32,194 nucleotides of DNA from Bacteroidaceae bacterium. Lineage in GTDB: Bacteria > Bacteroidota > Bacteroidia > Bacteroidales > Bacteroidaceae. A program made the position numbers and the translations under genes. The stretch spans positions 1-32,194 of the forward strand of contig JAGAAS010000058.1 in the NCBI GenBank assembly GCA_017615125.1, written 5' to 3'. This document shows, in pieces, positions 1 to 8,483 of the stretch (position 1 is its first letter; each line of letters starts with the position of its first letter). Below the pieces are notes generated by a model. It was not told the origin of the DNA. It made no database searches and saw nothing but the letters and a program-made list of their open reading frames with translations.

Positions 1-48
1 AAAGAAGTATCTGTCGGAAGTATCTGTCAAAGAGTTCATTTGTTGTCG

Positions 49-72
49 AAAGGGCTGTTGTGGCCTTTTTTT
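49..72 (+). terminator. Possible terminator for a plus-strand gene left of the window
   Basis: An imperfect stem (AAAGGGC against GGCCTTT, one mismatch) is followed directly by a run of seven T on the plus strand. The T-run orientation means it would stop transcription entering from the left, converging on the minus-strand gene that ends at 86. Only the sequence pattern supports this. Confidence 0.3.
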
Positions 73-85
73 GATGCTTGTTTGT

Positions 86-2053
86 TTATCGGTAAACTTG
101 TTGAAGAAGCGTGCTGGGATAGTAATGAGCCAATATCTGCTTGGCAGTATATCCGCGCGAAGCCATTACTGCCGCCCCTATCTGGCACATTCCCACGCCG
201 TGTCCCCAGCCCTTCCCGTTGAGCGTGACGACGCCGTTTTCAATCGTTGGAGTAAACCAGCTGCTGCGCAGATGGGTAGGCGAGAGCAGACGACGAATCT
301 CCAGCTCTTTGCCGACTTCTAACGAGCGTCGCGTCCCTTCTATCCGAAGTAGGCAGATGCGCCCGGAAGCGCCTCTCTGCAGGGGTGTGAGGGCGGTAAT
401 GGTTCCGATGTCGATGCCGCTTTTTGTGCGTACAAGGTTGCTCAGCTCATCCACCGAGTAACGTTCGGTCCACGAGTAGAAGTTGTGCGTAGCGGTGTCG
501 TAGTCATTAAGAATGGTAGCGAGAAGAGCCTTGTCGTCGGTATCGCAGAAGTCGGTCTTGTCGTCTTCCATACTGTCGCGAACGGCAGAGAACTCGGGAT
601 GCGGCGTATCGTCCCAGCATGTCTCGTAGAGCTCGCTCATCCCTCCGCAGCATTTGCTGAAGCGGGCGTCGACGATAGCTCCCTTGTACGTAAGCACTTG
701 CCCGCGTGTCGCTTTGACTGCCTCTACGGCTGCATCTGTTATCCGCGCAAGACCCTGATACCGTTGGCAATGATCGTCGGCGCAGACGTCGAAGAGATTG
801 TGGGAGGAACGATCGTAATAACGGATGATTCGGGTGCAGCTCTCTGCGATTTCTTCCTTCTGGGTAGTCGTCGGCGTCGTGATGTTTTTCCGTTCGAGCT
901 GCGCCATCAGCCAGCTGCGCGACACGATAGCGTGGGCCTTGAGGAACTCTATCGGCGCGTGGGAGTTCATTTCGGAAGAGATGACGCTCGTGAGGTAATC
1001 CTCGAGGGCGATGTCGTTGACAGCCCACACACTTTCGCCTTCGGGTACTAAGCGTAGCTTTCCGCTAAAGCTCTGGTCTTCATCCTGTTGCCAATGGAAA
1101 CCAATTCCGATGGTGACGTTGTGAAGGGTGAAGCTCCCTTCGTGCTGAGTGGCTTTGATCTCTTTTGCCTTCATGATGCCTACATGAACGGTTGGCTCGC
1201 TTTGCCAACCACATTCGCGCAAGATGCCAAACGCTTCGTCAGAAGTCAGGTTTTCATAGTCTTCCGGGCGCGGCGCAACGAGAAGTCCACACATATCGAG
1301 CGCTCCCGGGCTGATAAGACGCTGGTTGTTGTCGTCGGCGAAAAAACAGTCGGGACGATGTTTCCTGCGAGGAATGAAAATGACGAGATCTCTCACCATC
1401 ACGACATTATGATTGTCATCGTCGGCAAATCGGGCATAATAATCGGAATGTTGGCGCAGCTCCACACACAGCTCGAAACCAAGCGGCGCAGCACAGTTCT
1501 CTTGCCAGCTGCCTCCCTGAGCAAACTGCTCGCGATGTTCAAGGATGTATTCGACGAGTGGAACTCCTTTCCAACGCCCTGCCTGGAAATGCAGATGATC
1601 GGGAGCGGAAGCTCCGCAGCGAGGACCATTATAGAAGACCATATATTCGTCGCCCATCTTGTCGAGCGCTTCATTCATAGCGCTATAGCACCCTTTGAAC
1701 GTTTGCGGCTGATGACGGGTGCTGGCGATAGTATAATGCTCATTTAGGATAGGAAACGGATTCACGAGGAGTTCAAAACCTTCGGAAATCGGGAGAGCTG
1801 TCTGCTCTTTCGGACGGTTGCAAGCGCAAAGGAAGCAGGGCCTCTCGCTAAGCGAAGCAGCATCTACTTTTGCCGCAGTAGAACGAATGCGCGAAGGATT
1901 ATGCTGGATGCGCAAAGGAAAGGCAGCCGTTCCGGAGGCTGGGATTTCGCGCGAGAGGACTTGCGAAAGTGCCTCGTTGTTAGCTTGAGCCAAAGGCCAG
2001 GAGGCTAACTGCTCGTTGAAGAAGGTATTATAAAAAGGAGAGGCTTGTGGCAT
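86..2053 (-). CDS. DUF4922 (HIT/GalT-like) - SpoIID/LytB fusion protein
   Basis: A 655-residue two-domain protein. Residues about 1-300 look like DUF4922, a HIT/galactose-1-phosphate-uridylyltransferase-like fold, with the nucleotide-handling motif HLHFQ at 153-157 and a Cys pair near 73-76 (CFLC). Residues about 305-655 are a SpoIID/LytB domain. It has the segment SSEMNSHAP, whose Glu361 matches the catalytic Glu of SpoIID lytic transglycosylases, and the late motif GWGHGVGMCQIGA at 615-627. SpoIID enzymes cleave peptidoglycan glycan strands stripped of stem peptides. I see no clear N-terminal signal peptide, which is odd for a peptidoglycan enzyme, though the HIT half would suit the cytoplasm. 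The start lies 13 nt after the stop of the upstream glycosyltransferase, so the two are probably one operon. Domain calls are fairly firm; the physiological role is not known to me. Confidence 0.85.
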   Translation of the reverse strand: MPQASPFYNTFFNEQLASWPLAQANNEALSQVLSREIPASGTAAFPLRIQHNPSRIRSTAAKVDAASLSERPCFLCACNRPKEQTALPISEGFELLVNPFPILNEHYTIASTRHQPQTFKGCYSAMNEALDKMGDEYMVFYNGPRCGASAPDHLHFQAGRWKGVPLVEYILEHREQFAQGGSWQENCAAPLGFELCVELRQHSDYYARFADDDNHNVVMVRDLVIFIPRRKHRPDCFFADDNNQRLISPGALDMCGLLVAPRPEDYENLTSDEAFGILRECGWQSEPTVHVGIMKAKEIKATQHEGSFTLHNVTIGIGFHWQQDEDQSFSGKLRLVPEGESVWAVNDIALEDYLTSVISSEMNSHAPIEFLKAHAIVSRSWLMAQLERKNITTPTTTQKEEIAESCTRIIRYYDRSSHNLFDVCADDHCQRYQGLARITDAAVEAVKATRGQVLTYKGAIVDARFSKCCGGMSELYETCWDDTPHPEFSAVRDSMEDDKTDFCDTDDKALLATILNDYDTATHNFYSWTERYSVDELSNLVRTKSGIDIGTITALTPLQRGASGRICLLRIEGTRRSLEVGKELEIRRLLSPTHLRSSWFTPTIENGVVTLNGKGWGHGVGMCQIGAAVMASRGYTAKQILAHYYPSTLLQQVYR

Positions 2054-2066
2054 GAAGAGAGGCGTT

Positions 2067-3521
2067 TTAGCGTTTCAGACGGGCATGAAGTTCGGTTGTG
2101 CGGAGCGAGTCTTTATACGTGTTGTTGCGATTGACGCGCTCGGGCGAAAGAGCCGCGTCGCTGTTTCCCTCCCAGCGGCGACAGAGATAGAGGCTGTCGT
2201 AGATGCGCCCGATTCGGTATGTTCGGCTGATGGCAAGTCCTACGGCGTAATCTTCTCCATACGACACATTGGGGAACCCGATCTCGCGAATGACAGGAGT
2301 GTAGAAACAGCGCGGCGCTCCCAACCCGTTGATTCGCAAAGCATTGTTCATGCCGTTCTCAGCCGTCCATTCACGATGATCAATAATGCCTGGAGGAAGC
2401 GTTTTCAGTTGAAAGTCGCACAGCGTATAGGCTCCAATCAGCATAGCGCATTGCTGGCTGTAGAAAGAGTCGACGATGCGTTGCAGAACGGAGTCGTCGC
2501 TATACAAGTCGTCGCTGTCAAGCTGAATGGCAAAACGTCCGCAATGCTCGTCACGAACAGCCAAGTCCCAGCATCCGCCGATTCCCAAGTCTGTCCGTTC
2601 GGGAATGAGCTCAATGCACTTTTCCTTTTCTTCTGCGGAATGACTCTTCACGATAGCTTCGTGCGTGCCGTCGGTAGAATGATTGTTGATGACGATGACG
2701 TTAAACGCGAACGAAGTCTTTTGCGAGAGGGCCGAGCGAATAGCATCAGCAATCGTTCGTTCCCTATTTCGTACGGGGATAATGACTGAAGCTTCAACGG
2801 GGAAAGAACCTTGGGCGACATCGGCTTTTTTGAGCGTTCGGTAGTCGATGAAGGCGCCTATTGCTTTCAGATGCTCGGTGCAGGCTTTCTCCATCTCTAT
2901 CTGGATGTTGCGATTCCGCGGATCCACATAGTCAAACTGCTTTTGTCCCGATGTGCGCAGGTCGGTTTCTTTCTCGGTATAAAGCATTTCCGGAATGTGG
3001 AGCAGCCCTCCCTTTCGCATACAGAAAAGGCGCAGCTGATAGAACCCCGCAAAAGAGTAATTCGTGGGAGCCTCGCTCACAAACTCCACAAGAGTCGAAC
3101 GACGGATGAGAACGAGAGAACCAAAGTCGAAATCATCTCTCAGAGCCCCTTCCTGACAGTCAATGACGGGATGCGGAACGCGTTCTCCAGCAACGGATTT
3201 ATATCTGTCGGCATAGGCAAACGAAGCATCGCTCTCCTCAGCCATCTTCAGCATGCGCTCTAAGGCAAAAGGCTCGAGCTGAACAGGCGCCGTCTGCGTG
3301 CAGAGAAGGATGAAATCGCTCGTAGCCGTCTGGGCAATACTGGCTACAGCCGATGTGGAGAGCGCTTTGTGAAGGGGCAGGAAAGGAGACCCTTCGGGAC
3401 GATCGTCGTTAGAGAGATAAATGATTTCATTCACTAGTTGCTGGCCCTCAAACGCGCCTGCAAGCATATCTGCCTGTTGCTGATTGTCGAAGGGAAGAAA
3501 GCAGTCGATTCGTTTTTCCAT
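2067..3521 (-). CDS. Family 2 glycosyltransferase, two-part
   Basis: 484 residues from the chosen start. The C-terminal half begins at the segment [17 protein letters not shown] and is a typical GT-A (GT2) fold with a nucleotide-sugar/metal site LDSDDLY. It would transfer a sugar from a nucleotide donor to an unknown acceptor. The N-terminal 230 residues look like a second, degenerate GT-A-like domain (a similar layout but no clear DxD after the first strands). The reading frame is open up to 3644, but I chose the Met at 3521 ([11 protein letters not shown]) because a promoter -7 box sits at 3622-3629, inside the open extension, and the extra 41 residues do not look like protein of this family. 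It is followed after 13 nt by the DUF4922-SpoIID gene, suggesting joint action on cell-surface glycans (inference). Confidence 0.85.
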   Translation of the reverse strand: MEKRIDCFLPFDNQQQADMLAGAFEGQQLVNEIIYLSNDDRPEGSPFLPLHKALSTSAVASIAQTATSDFILLCTQTAPVQLEPFALERMLKMAEESDASFAYADRYKSVAGERVPHPVIDCQEGALRDDFDFGSLVLIRRSTLVEFVSEAPTNYSFAGFYQLRLFCMRKGGLLHIPEMLYTEKETDLRTSGQKQFDYVDPRNRNIQIEMEKACTEHLKAIGAFIDYRTLKKADVAQGSFPVEASVIIPVRNRERTIADAIRSALSQKTSFAFNVIVINNHSTDGTHEAIVKSHSAEEKEKCIELIPERTDLGIGGCWDLAVRDEHCGRFAIQLDSDDLYSDDSVLQRIVDSFYSQQCAMLIGAYTLCDFQLKTLPPGIIDHREWTAENGMNNALRINGLGAPRCFYTPVIREIGFPNVSYGEDYAVGLAISRTYRIGRIYDSLYLCRRWEGNSDAALSPERVNRNNTYKDSLRTTELHARLKR

Positions 3522-3621
3522 TTGCTTGTCAGTTATATGCCGTAAAATGTCGTAGTGGGTAAGTTCTTGCAAGAATAGTCGTCTTGTCGTCTTCCGCGCG
3601 CTCGACTCGGCAGTTTCAGCG

Positions 3622-3629
3622 CAAAGATA
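3622..3629 (-). promoter_or_regulatory. Bacteroidota -7 box (TATCTTTG) for the glycosyltransferase operon
   Basis: Reading on the minus strand, TATCTTTG matches the TAnnTTTG -7 consensus. It leaves a leader of about 95 nt before the start at 3521. No clean TTTG -33 box was found at the usual 19-21 nt. Confidence 0.55.
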
Positions 3630-3713
3630 GCCAATAAAAAACAATTATTCCGATTTGACTTCAAAAATATTGTTTATCCCCGATTTTCTTCATGCGTTTT
3701 TTTCTTTGACTTC

Positions 3714-3788
3714 GGGGGTCGATCAACGCGTTGTTAGACCTCGATCAACGCGTTGTCAGACCTCGATCAACGCGTTGAGCAACCCCCC
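3714..3788. repeat. Palindrome array, CAACGCGTTG x3 at 22-bp pitch (copy 1)
   Basis: The perfect 10-bp palindrome CAACGCGTTG occurs at 3724-3733, 3746-3755 and 3768-3777, exactly 22 bp apart, with 12-bp spacers that both contain GACCTCGAT. The array is bracketed by the complementary ends GGGGGT (3714-3719) and ACCCCC (3782-3787). A second copy with the same flanks lies at 21051-21123. It sits in the divergent region between the glycosyltransferase and rlmN. No function is known to me; spaced palindromes at about two helical turns would suit a DNA-binding protein. Confidence 0.9.
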
Positions 3789-3790
3789 TT

Positions 3791-3832
3791 GAAAAAACAG
3801 CCCCCTGGCGTGTCTGCAAGGGGTGTTTTTTC
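3791..3832 (+). terminator. Strong hairpin with T-run between divergent genes
   Basis: GAAAAAACA (3791-3799) pairs with TGTTTTTTC (3824-3832), and CCCCT (3802-3806) pairs with AGGGG (3819-3823), a stem of about 14 bp with one bulge. The right arm itself carries T6, so it resembles an intrinsic terminator in either direction. No annotated gene ends here, as both neighbours diverge from this region. It directly follows the palindrome array. Confidence 0.5.
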
Positions 3833-3906
3833 TACGTTAATTGTCAAAGAGAAGTCGGTTACCTATTAAAATCAATTAAAATATCGCTAATGCAAGAAAA
3901 AAGTTG

Positions 3907-3914
3907 TATCTTTG
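3907..3914 (+). promoter_or_regulatory. -7 box (TATCTTTG) for the rlmN cluster
   Basis: TATCTTTG fits the TAnnTTTG consensus and predicts transcription starting near 3921. That is only about 8 nt before the ATG at 3929 but about 23 nt before the ATG at 3944, which bears on the choice of rlmN start. It is the only promoter I see for the run of seven plus-strand genes up to secG. Confidence 0.6.
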
Positions 3915-3928
3915 CGCGCTACGCATAA

Positions 3929-5017
3929 ATGTGGCCTTTTCGGATGGAAGAAGAACGGATAGCATTGTTGGGTTGTTCGCTGGCTGAACTGAAGAGCGTT
4001 GTCCTGCAACAGGGGATGCCTTCTTTCACAGCCAAACAGCTGATGGAGTGGATCTACAAGAAACGGGTCTTCTCCTTCGATGCTATGACGAATATCTCGA
4101 AAGCTCATCGCGAGCGCCTGGCGCAGCATTTCTCGATAGGAGTGATAGCGCCTGTAGAACGTATGGAGAGCGTTGACGGAACGGTGAAATATCTTTTCCG
4201 CATTCGTGAAGGACAGTATGTGGAGGCGGTTTTCATTCCTTCCGTAGGAACCGACGACGAAGATGAGCGCGCGACGCTTTGCATTTCCACCCAGGTGGGT
4301 TGTAAGATGCATTGTAAGTTCTGTATGACGGGACGGCAGGGTTTTAGCGGCAACTTGACGGCAGGAGAAATCCTGAACCAGATTGTGGCTATTCCCGAGA
4401 GCGAGCGCCTTACCAATGTGGTTCTGATGGGAATGGGCGAGCCGATGGATAATCTTGACGAGGTCCTGAAAGCGCTTTCGCTGATGACGAGCGCAGAAGG
4501 ATTTGCGTGGAGCCCGAAACGGATCACTGTCTCGACAGTCGGCATCAAGAACACGCTGCACCGCTTCCTCAAGGAATGCGAGTGCCATCTGGCGGTAAGC
4601 CTGCATGCTTCTTCTCTGTCTGTGCGTGCCGAGCTGATGCCTGCCGAGCGAGCTTACAGCATGACGGAGATTGTGGATGAGTTGCGCGGATACGATTTCA
4701 GCCATCAGCGCAGGCTTTCGTTTGAGTATATCCTCTTTGCGGGAGTCAACGACTCGCCGGCTGACGCGCGCCGACTCGTACGCCTGCTCGACGGGATACA
4801 TTGCCGAATCAATCTGATTCGTTTCCATCGTATTCCCGATGCGGAACTTGAGGGCGTAGATGATGCAAAGATGATAGCTTTCCGCGATATGCTGACTCGT
4901 GCGGGTGTTTTCACGACTATCCGCGCTTCGCGAGGAGAAGACGTGATGGCTGCCTGCGGATTGCTCTCTACCTTGAAATTGAAGAAGAAACAAACTATAA
5001 AGAGCGAAACAACATGA
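3929..5017 (+). CDS. rlmN: 23S rRNA/tRNA adenine-C2 methyltransferase RlmN
   Basis: A radical SAM enzyme that methylates C2 of A2503 in 23S rRNA and of A37 in certain tRNAs. The 4Fe-4S/SAM motif CKMHCKFC gives Cys125, Cys129 and Cys132 (362-residue numbering). The late segment RASRGEDVMAACG holds Cys343, matching the methyl-carrying catalytic Cys of the family, and GMGEPMDN is the conserved SAM-binding loop. Length is normal. The true start may be the ATG at 3944 (MEEERIALLG), which leaves a more usual leader from the promoter at 3907 and fits family N-termini better; I keep the longer form as the outer limit. Its stop overlaps the next gene in an ATGA, indicating translational coupling. Confidence 0.95.
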   Translation: MWPFRMEEERIALLGCSLAELKSVVLQQGMPSFTAKQLMEWIYKKRVFSFDAMTNISKAHRERLAQHFSIGVIAPVERMESVDGTVKYLFRIREGQYVEAVFIPSVGTDDEDERATLCISTQVGCKMHCKFCMTGRQGFSGNLTAGEILNQIVAIPESERLTNVVLMGMGEPMDNLDEVLKALSLMTSAEGFAWSPKRITVSTVGIKNTLHRFLKECECHLAVSLHASSLSVRAELMPAERAYSMTEIVDELRGYDFSHQRRLSFEYILFAGVNDSPADARRLVRLLDGIHCRINLIRFHRIPDAELEGVDDAKMIAFRDMLTRAGVFTTIRASRGEDVMAACGLLSTLKLKKKQTIKSETT

Positions 5018-6135
5018 TGAAACGTTTGACAATAGGAATATGTGTTTTGGCGTTGCTTTTCACGGGATGCCAAAACCGCACAAATACCGATGAAGGAGAC
5101 ACTGCCGTAGGGCAAAAGATGGTGAAGAAATCGACTCCTAAGAAGAAAAAGAAAACCCTTTCGCTTCTGCCGCAAGCCAGCGGTACTCCTTACGAGATGT
5201 TGGTTATCATGGGAGAGGAGCAATGGGAACGCCCTGTGGGACGTGCTCTCTTTAGCGTGCTTGATACCGATTTGCCTGGCGTCGCCCAGCCCGAGCGTCA
5301 GTTCCGCATTTCTCGCATCGATCCCAGCAGCTACGGCAATATGTATAAGGTATTCCGTAATATTATCAAGGTTGATATCCAAAACATCTATTCCGTTGCC
5401 AAGTTCAAGTTCGCTCGTGATGTTTATGCGCGAGGGCAGATGATTATGACTCTGCAGGCTCCCGATGATGCTTCGCTTGAGACGTTATTGCGCGAGAACG
5501 GAGATCAGTTGCTCGATTTCTTCAACAAGGCGGAGCTGAATCGCGAAATCAGTTTCCTCGAAGGAAAACACAATCCTATTGCTTCCGATAAGGTGAAGGA
5601 AATCTTCGGATGCGATGTGTGGGTTCCTGTGGAACTGAATAAATATAAAGTAGGAAAGGACTTCTTCTGGGCAGGCACCAACAAGGGTTCCAAGGATATG
5701 AACATTGTTATATATACCTATCCTTATACGGATACCAAGACGTTCACGCTTGATTATTACATGCACAAGCGCGACTCTGTGATGAAAAAGAATATTCCCG
5801 GAGGACCCGAAGGAAGCTATATGACGACGCAGCACGACTTTGTGGACGTGATGGATGCTACTGTGAAAGGGGAATATGCCCAGAAGGCGCGTGGACTTTG
5901 GCGCGTGGAAGGCGATAGAATGGGAGGTCCTTTCGTCGCCCAGTCGCGTGTGGATGTGGCAAATAATCGCGTCGTTGTGGTAGAAGGGTTTGTCTATGCT
6001 CCGGAATCTCTGAAGCGCAATCTTATACGCAAGATGGAGGCTGTACTCTATACGCTCAGCTTGCCCAACGAGCAGAATATAGATAACTTTACCTATGGTC
6101 TGGAAGAGATAACAATCGTTCCAGGCGAGGATTAA
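5014..6135 (+). CDS. DUF4837 family lipoprotein
   Basis: A 373-residue protein with a lipoprotein signal: MMKRLTIGICVLALLF then the lipobox FTGC, Cys19 being the lipidated residue. A Lys-rich stretch (KKSTPKKKKK, about 40-50) follows, then a globular domain matching the Bacteroidota-specific DUF4837 family as I remember it. It probably sits in the inner leaflet of the outer membrane or the periplasm. Its molecular role is unknown. It overlaps rlmN by 4 nt and is followed after 17 nt by pdxA, a conserved neighbourhood in Bacteroidales. The start is firm because of the overlap and the signal peptide. Confidence 0.8.
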   Translation: MMKRLTIGICVLALLFTGCQNRTNTDEGDTAVGQKMVKKSTPKKKKKTLSLLPQASGTPYEMLVIMGEEQWERPVGRALFSVLDTDLPGVAQPERQFRISRIDPSSYGNMYKVFRNIIKVDIQNIYSVAKFKFARDVYARGQMIMTLQAPDDASLETLLRENGDQLLDFFNKAELNREISFLEGKHNPIASDKVKEIFGCDVWVPVELNKYKVGKDFFWAGTNKGSKDMNIVIYTYPYTDTKTFTLDYYMHKRDSVMKKNIPGGPEGSYMTTQHDFVDVMDATVKGEYAQKARGLWRVEGDRMGGPFVAQSRVDVANNRVVVVEGFVYAPESLKRNLIRKMEAVLYTLSLPNEQNIDNFTYGLEEITIVPGED

Positions 6136-6152
6136 TGATATAATTCACGATA

Positions 6153-7247
6153 ATGGAAAACAGAAAAATACGCGTAGCTATCACGCAAGGTGATGTGAAT
6201 GGCATAGGATGTGAGGTTATACTGAAGACTTTTGCCGATCCGATGATTTTTGAACTTTGTACGCCCATCGTCTACGGTTCGCCGAAAGTCCTTGCTTATC
6301 ACCGCAAAGCCCTTGACTTGCCTACCACCTTCTCTACTGTAAATACTGCCGCAGATGCTGTTGACGGTCATCTGAATGTCGTTAACTGCAACGACGATGA
6401 AGTAAAAGTAGAACTAGGTAAACCTTCAGCCGAATCGGGAAAGGCAGCGCTCGATGCGCTTGAGAGAGCCGTGCTGGAATATAAGAAAGACCTTTTCGAC
6501 GTACTCGTTACCGCTCCTATAAATAAAAGTACCATCCAGTCGGATTCGTTTACCTTTCACGGGCATACTGAATATCTGCAGGAACGTGTAGGAGAAGGGA
6601 AGGAAACGCTTATGATTCTTTGTCACGATGATTTGCGCATAGCGCTTGTGACGAGTCATGTTCCGTTGAAGAGCGTTGCAGGCATTCTTACCAAAGAACT
6701 TGTTGTTGAGAAGCTTAAGCTGTTCAACGACTCCTTGAAGTCGGATTTCTCCATCTTTGCTCCGCGCATTGCTGTCCTTTCCTTGAATCCGCATGCTAGT
6801 GATAACGGTTTGCTGGGCGAAGAAGAGTCGACGGTTCTCGTTCCTGCTATCGAGGAGGCGCGCAAGGAGGGTATTCTGAGCTTTGGGCCTTTCTCCAGCG
6901 ACGGCTTCTTTGGTGCTGGCTCTTATCAGCATTTCGACGGAGTCTTGGCGATGTATCACGATCAAGGGCTTGTTCCATTCAAGCTTCTGGCTATGGACGA
7001 AGGGGTTAACTATACAGCAGGGCTTCCGCTTGTCAGGACTTCTCCCGATCACGGAACCGCCTACGATATCGCAGGAAAGAACGAGGCTTCTGAAAATTCG
7101 TTCCGCGATGCTATCTATCTTGCAATAGATGTCTGGCGTCATCGTCGCAAAGAGAAGGCGATTCTACGCAATCCCCTTCGCAAACAGTATTTCGATCGTC
7201 GCGACGATAGCGATAAGTTGAAACTTGATATGACTGAAGAGCAATAA
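6153..7247 (+). CDS. pdxA: 4-hydroxythreonine-4-phosphate dehydrogenase PdxA
   Basis: Oxidises 4-phosphohydroxy-L-threonine with NAD(P) in the DXP-dependent branch of pyridoxal phosphate synthesis. The product decarboxylates and is used by PdxJ. At 364 residues it has the family's usual length. The three divalent-metal His of PdxA map to His169 (SHVP), His214 (NPHA) and His269 (YHDQG); HGHTE at 136-140 and the segment TSPDHGTAYDIAGK near the C-terminus are also family signatures. The N-terminus RVAITQGDVNGIGCEV is typical. It follows the DUF4837 gene by 17 nt and precedes the sigma-54 activator by 3 nt, so it is co-transcribed. Confidence 0.95.
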   Translation: MENRKIRVAITQGDVNGIGCEVILKTFADPMIFELCTPIVYGSPKVLAYHRKALDLPTTFSTVNTAADAVDGHLNVVNCNDDEVKVELGKPSAESGKAALDALERAVLEYKKDLFDVLVTAPINKSTIQSDSFTFHGHTEYLQERVGEGKETLMILCHDDLRIALVTSHVPLKSVAGILTKELVVEKLKLFNDSLKSDFSIFAPRIAVLSLNPHASDNGLLGEEESTVLVPAIEEARKEGILSFGPFSSDGFFGAGSYQHFDGVLAMYHDQGLVPFKLLAMDEGVNYTAGLPLVRTSPDHGTAYDIAGKNEASENSFRDAIYLAIDVWRHRRKEKAILRNPLRKQYFDRRDDSDKLKLDMTEEQ

Positions 7248-7250
7248 CCG

Positions 7251-8483
7251 ATGAATATTCAGAAGATACAAGAAACGAAGCAAAAGTTCAAGATAATCGG
7301 CAACTCTCCTGAACTGTACAGAGCTATCGATGTGGCGCTGCAAGTAGCCTCTACCGACTTGTCTGTGCTCATCACGGGAGAAAGCGGCGTCGGGAAGGAG
7401 TTCTTTCCGCAAATCATCCATCAGAACAGCTCTCGTAAGCACAACAAATACATAGCTGTTAACTGCGGCGCTATTCCACAAGGAACGATCGACTCTGAAC
7501 TCTTCGGACACGTGAAGGGATCCTTCACGGGTGCTACTGATGAGCGAAAGGGATACTTTGCCGAAGCGGACAAGGGGACGATTTTCCTTGATGAGATTGG
7601 CGAGATGCCCCTTTCCACGCAGGCTCGTCTGTTGCGTGTGCTCGAATCGGGCGAATATTTAAAGGTAGGTTCTTCTGTTGTGGAGAAGACGAATGTGCGT
7701 GTCGTTGCTGCAACGAATGTCGATTTGTCGGATGCTATCGCTAACGGACGTTTCCGTCAGGATCTCTTCTTCCGTCTGAACACTATTCCTATTTCTGTTC
7801 CTTCGTTGAGGGAACGTCCCGAAGACATTGAACTGCTTTTCCGCAAGTTTGCTTACGATGTCTCCGAAACCTATCACATTCCTACTGCGCGCCTCACGGA
7901 AGACGGCAAGCGGCTTTTGGCTTCCTATCCTTGGCCTGGGAATATCCGTCAGCTGAAGAACGTTACCGAACAGATTTCCTTGCTGTGCGAACAGCGCGAA
8001 ATTACGGCTGATATCCTGCGGGAATATCTTCCTCCCGTCAAGCAGAATCTGCCCGTTGCCCTTGAAACAAGGGATGGGGGAGGCGAGTCTTTTGCCAACG
8101 AAAGGGAGATTCTCTATAAGGTGCTTTTCGAATTGCGGCGCGACGTGAGCATGCTTAAGGAGCAGATGAACAGCTTGATGGACGTGCATACTACCCAAGC
8201 TCCCATCGATTCTTATCAGCCTGAGCCCAAGTCAACGAATACAATTGACATCTCGCAACCTAAGGAGATGCCTGCTTCTGTCCGAATTCCTCATTCGTCC
8301 TATAATGCCGACGATGTGGAAACGGTGGAGGAATCGGTTTCCATCCAGGATAACGAGAAGGAACTGATAAAGAAAGCGCTCCTCCGCAATCGGGGGCGTC
8401 GGAAGAATGCGGCAGCAGAGCTGGGAATCTCGGAGCGTACGTTGTACCGCAAACTGAAACTGTATCAATTGGAAGACCTATGA
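7251..8483 (+). CDS. Sigma-54-dependent transcriptional activator (AAA+ and Fis HTH, no sensor domain)
   Basis: A 410-residue enhancer-binding protein that would use ATP hydrolysis to open sigma-54 promoters. Visible are Walker A GESGVGKE at 43-50, the sigma-54 contact loop as GSFTGA at 90-95 (consensus GAFTGA, so Ala to Ser at position 2), Walker B IFLDEIGE at 111-118, and a C-terminal Fis-type helix-turn-helix (NRGRRKNAAAELGISERTL). Fewer than 20 residues precede the AAA+ domain, so there is no receiver, GAF or PAS domain; control must come from elsewhere, or activity depends on its level. A linker of about 100 low-conservation residues joins the ATPase and HTH. It lies between pdxA (3 nt) and lptE (4-nt overlap). 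Targets cannot be read from the window. Confidence 0.92.
   Translation: MNIQKIQETKQKFKIIGNSPELYRAIDVALQVASTDLSVLITGESGVGKEFFPQIIHQNSSRKHNKYIAVNCGAIPQGTIDSELFGHVKGSFTGATDERKGYFAEADKGTIFLDEIGEMPLSTQARLLRVLESGEYLKVGSSVVEKTNVRVVAATNVDLSDAIANGRFRQDLFFRLNTIPISVPSLRERPEDIELLFRKFAYDVSETYHIPTARLTEDGKRLLASYPWPGNIRQLKNVTEQISLLCEQREITADILREYLPPVKQNLPVALETRDGGGESFANEREILYKVLFELRRDVSMLKEQMNSLMDVHTTQAPIDSYQPEPKSTNTIDISQPKEMPASVRIPHSSYNADDVETVEESVSIQDNEKELIKKALLRNRGRRKNAAAELGISERTLYRKLKLYQLEDL

Noticed and set aside
4-28. Direct repeat GAAGTATCTGTC at 4-15 and 17-28
   Set aside because: Two short copies at the window edge; context is cut off and cannot be judged.
3522-3644. 41-residue N-terminal extension of the glycosyltransferase
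   Set aside because: Contains a promoter -7 box and reads as non-family sequence; the Met at 3521 is preferred.
3714-3788. CRISPR array
   Set aside because: Units are only 10 bp with 12-bp similar spacers, three copies, and there are no cas genes. The same holds at 12949-13026 and 21051-21123.
3887-5032. 381-codon open frame on the minus strand opposite rlmN
   Set aside because: It mirrors rlmN, whose Cys motifs are intact; the translated product is rich in Arg/His/Ser, as expected for an antisense shadow.
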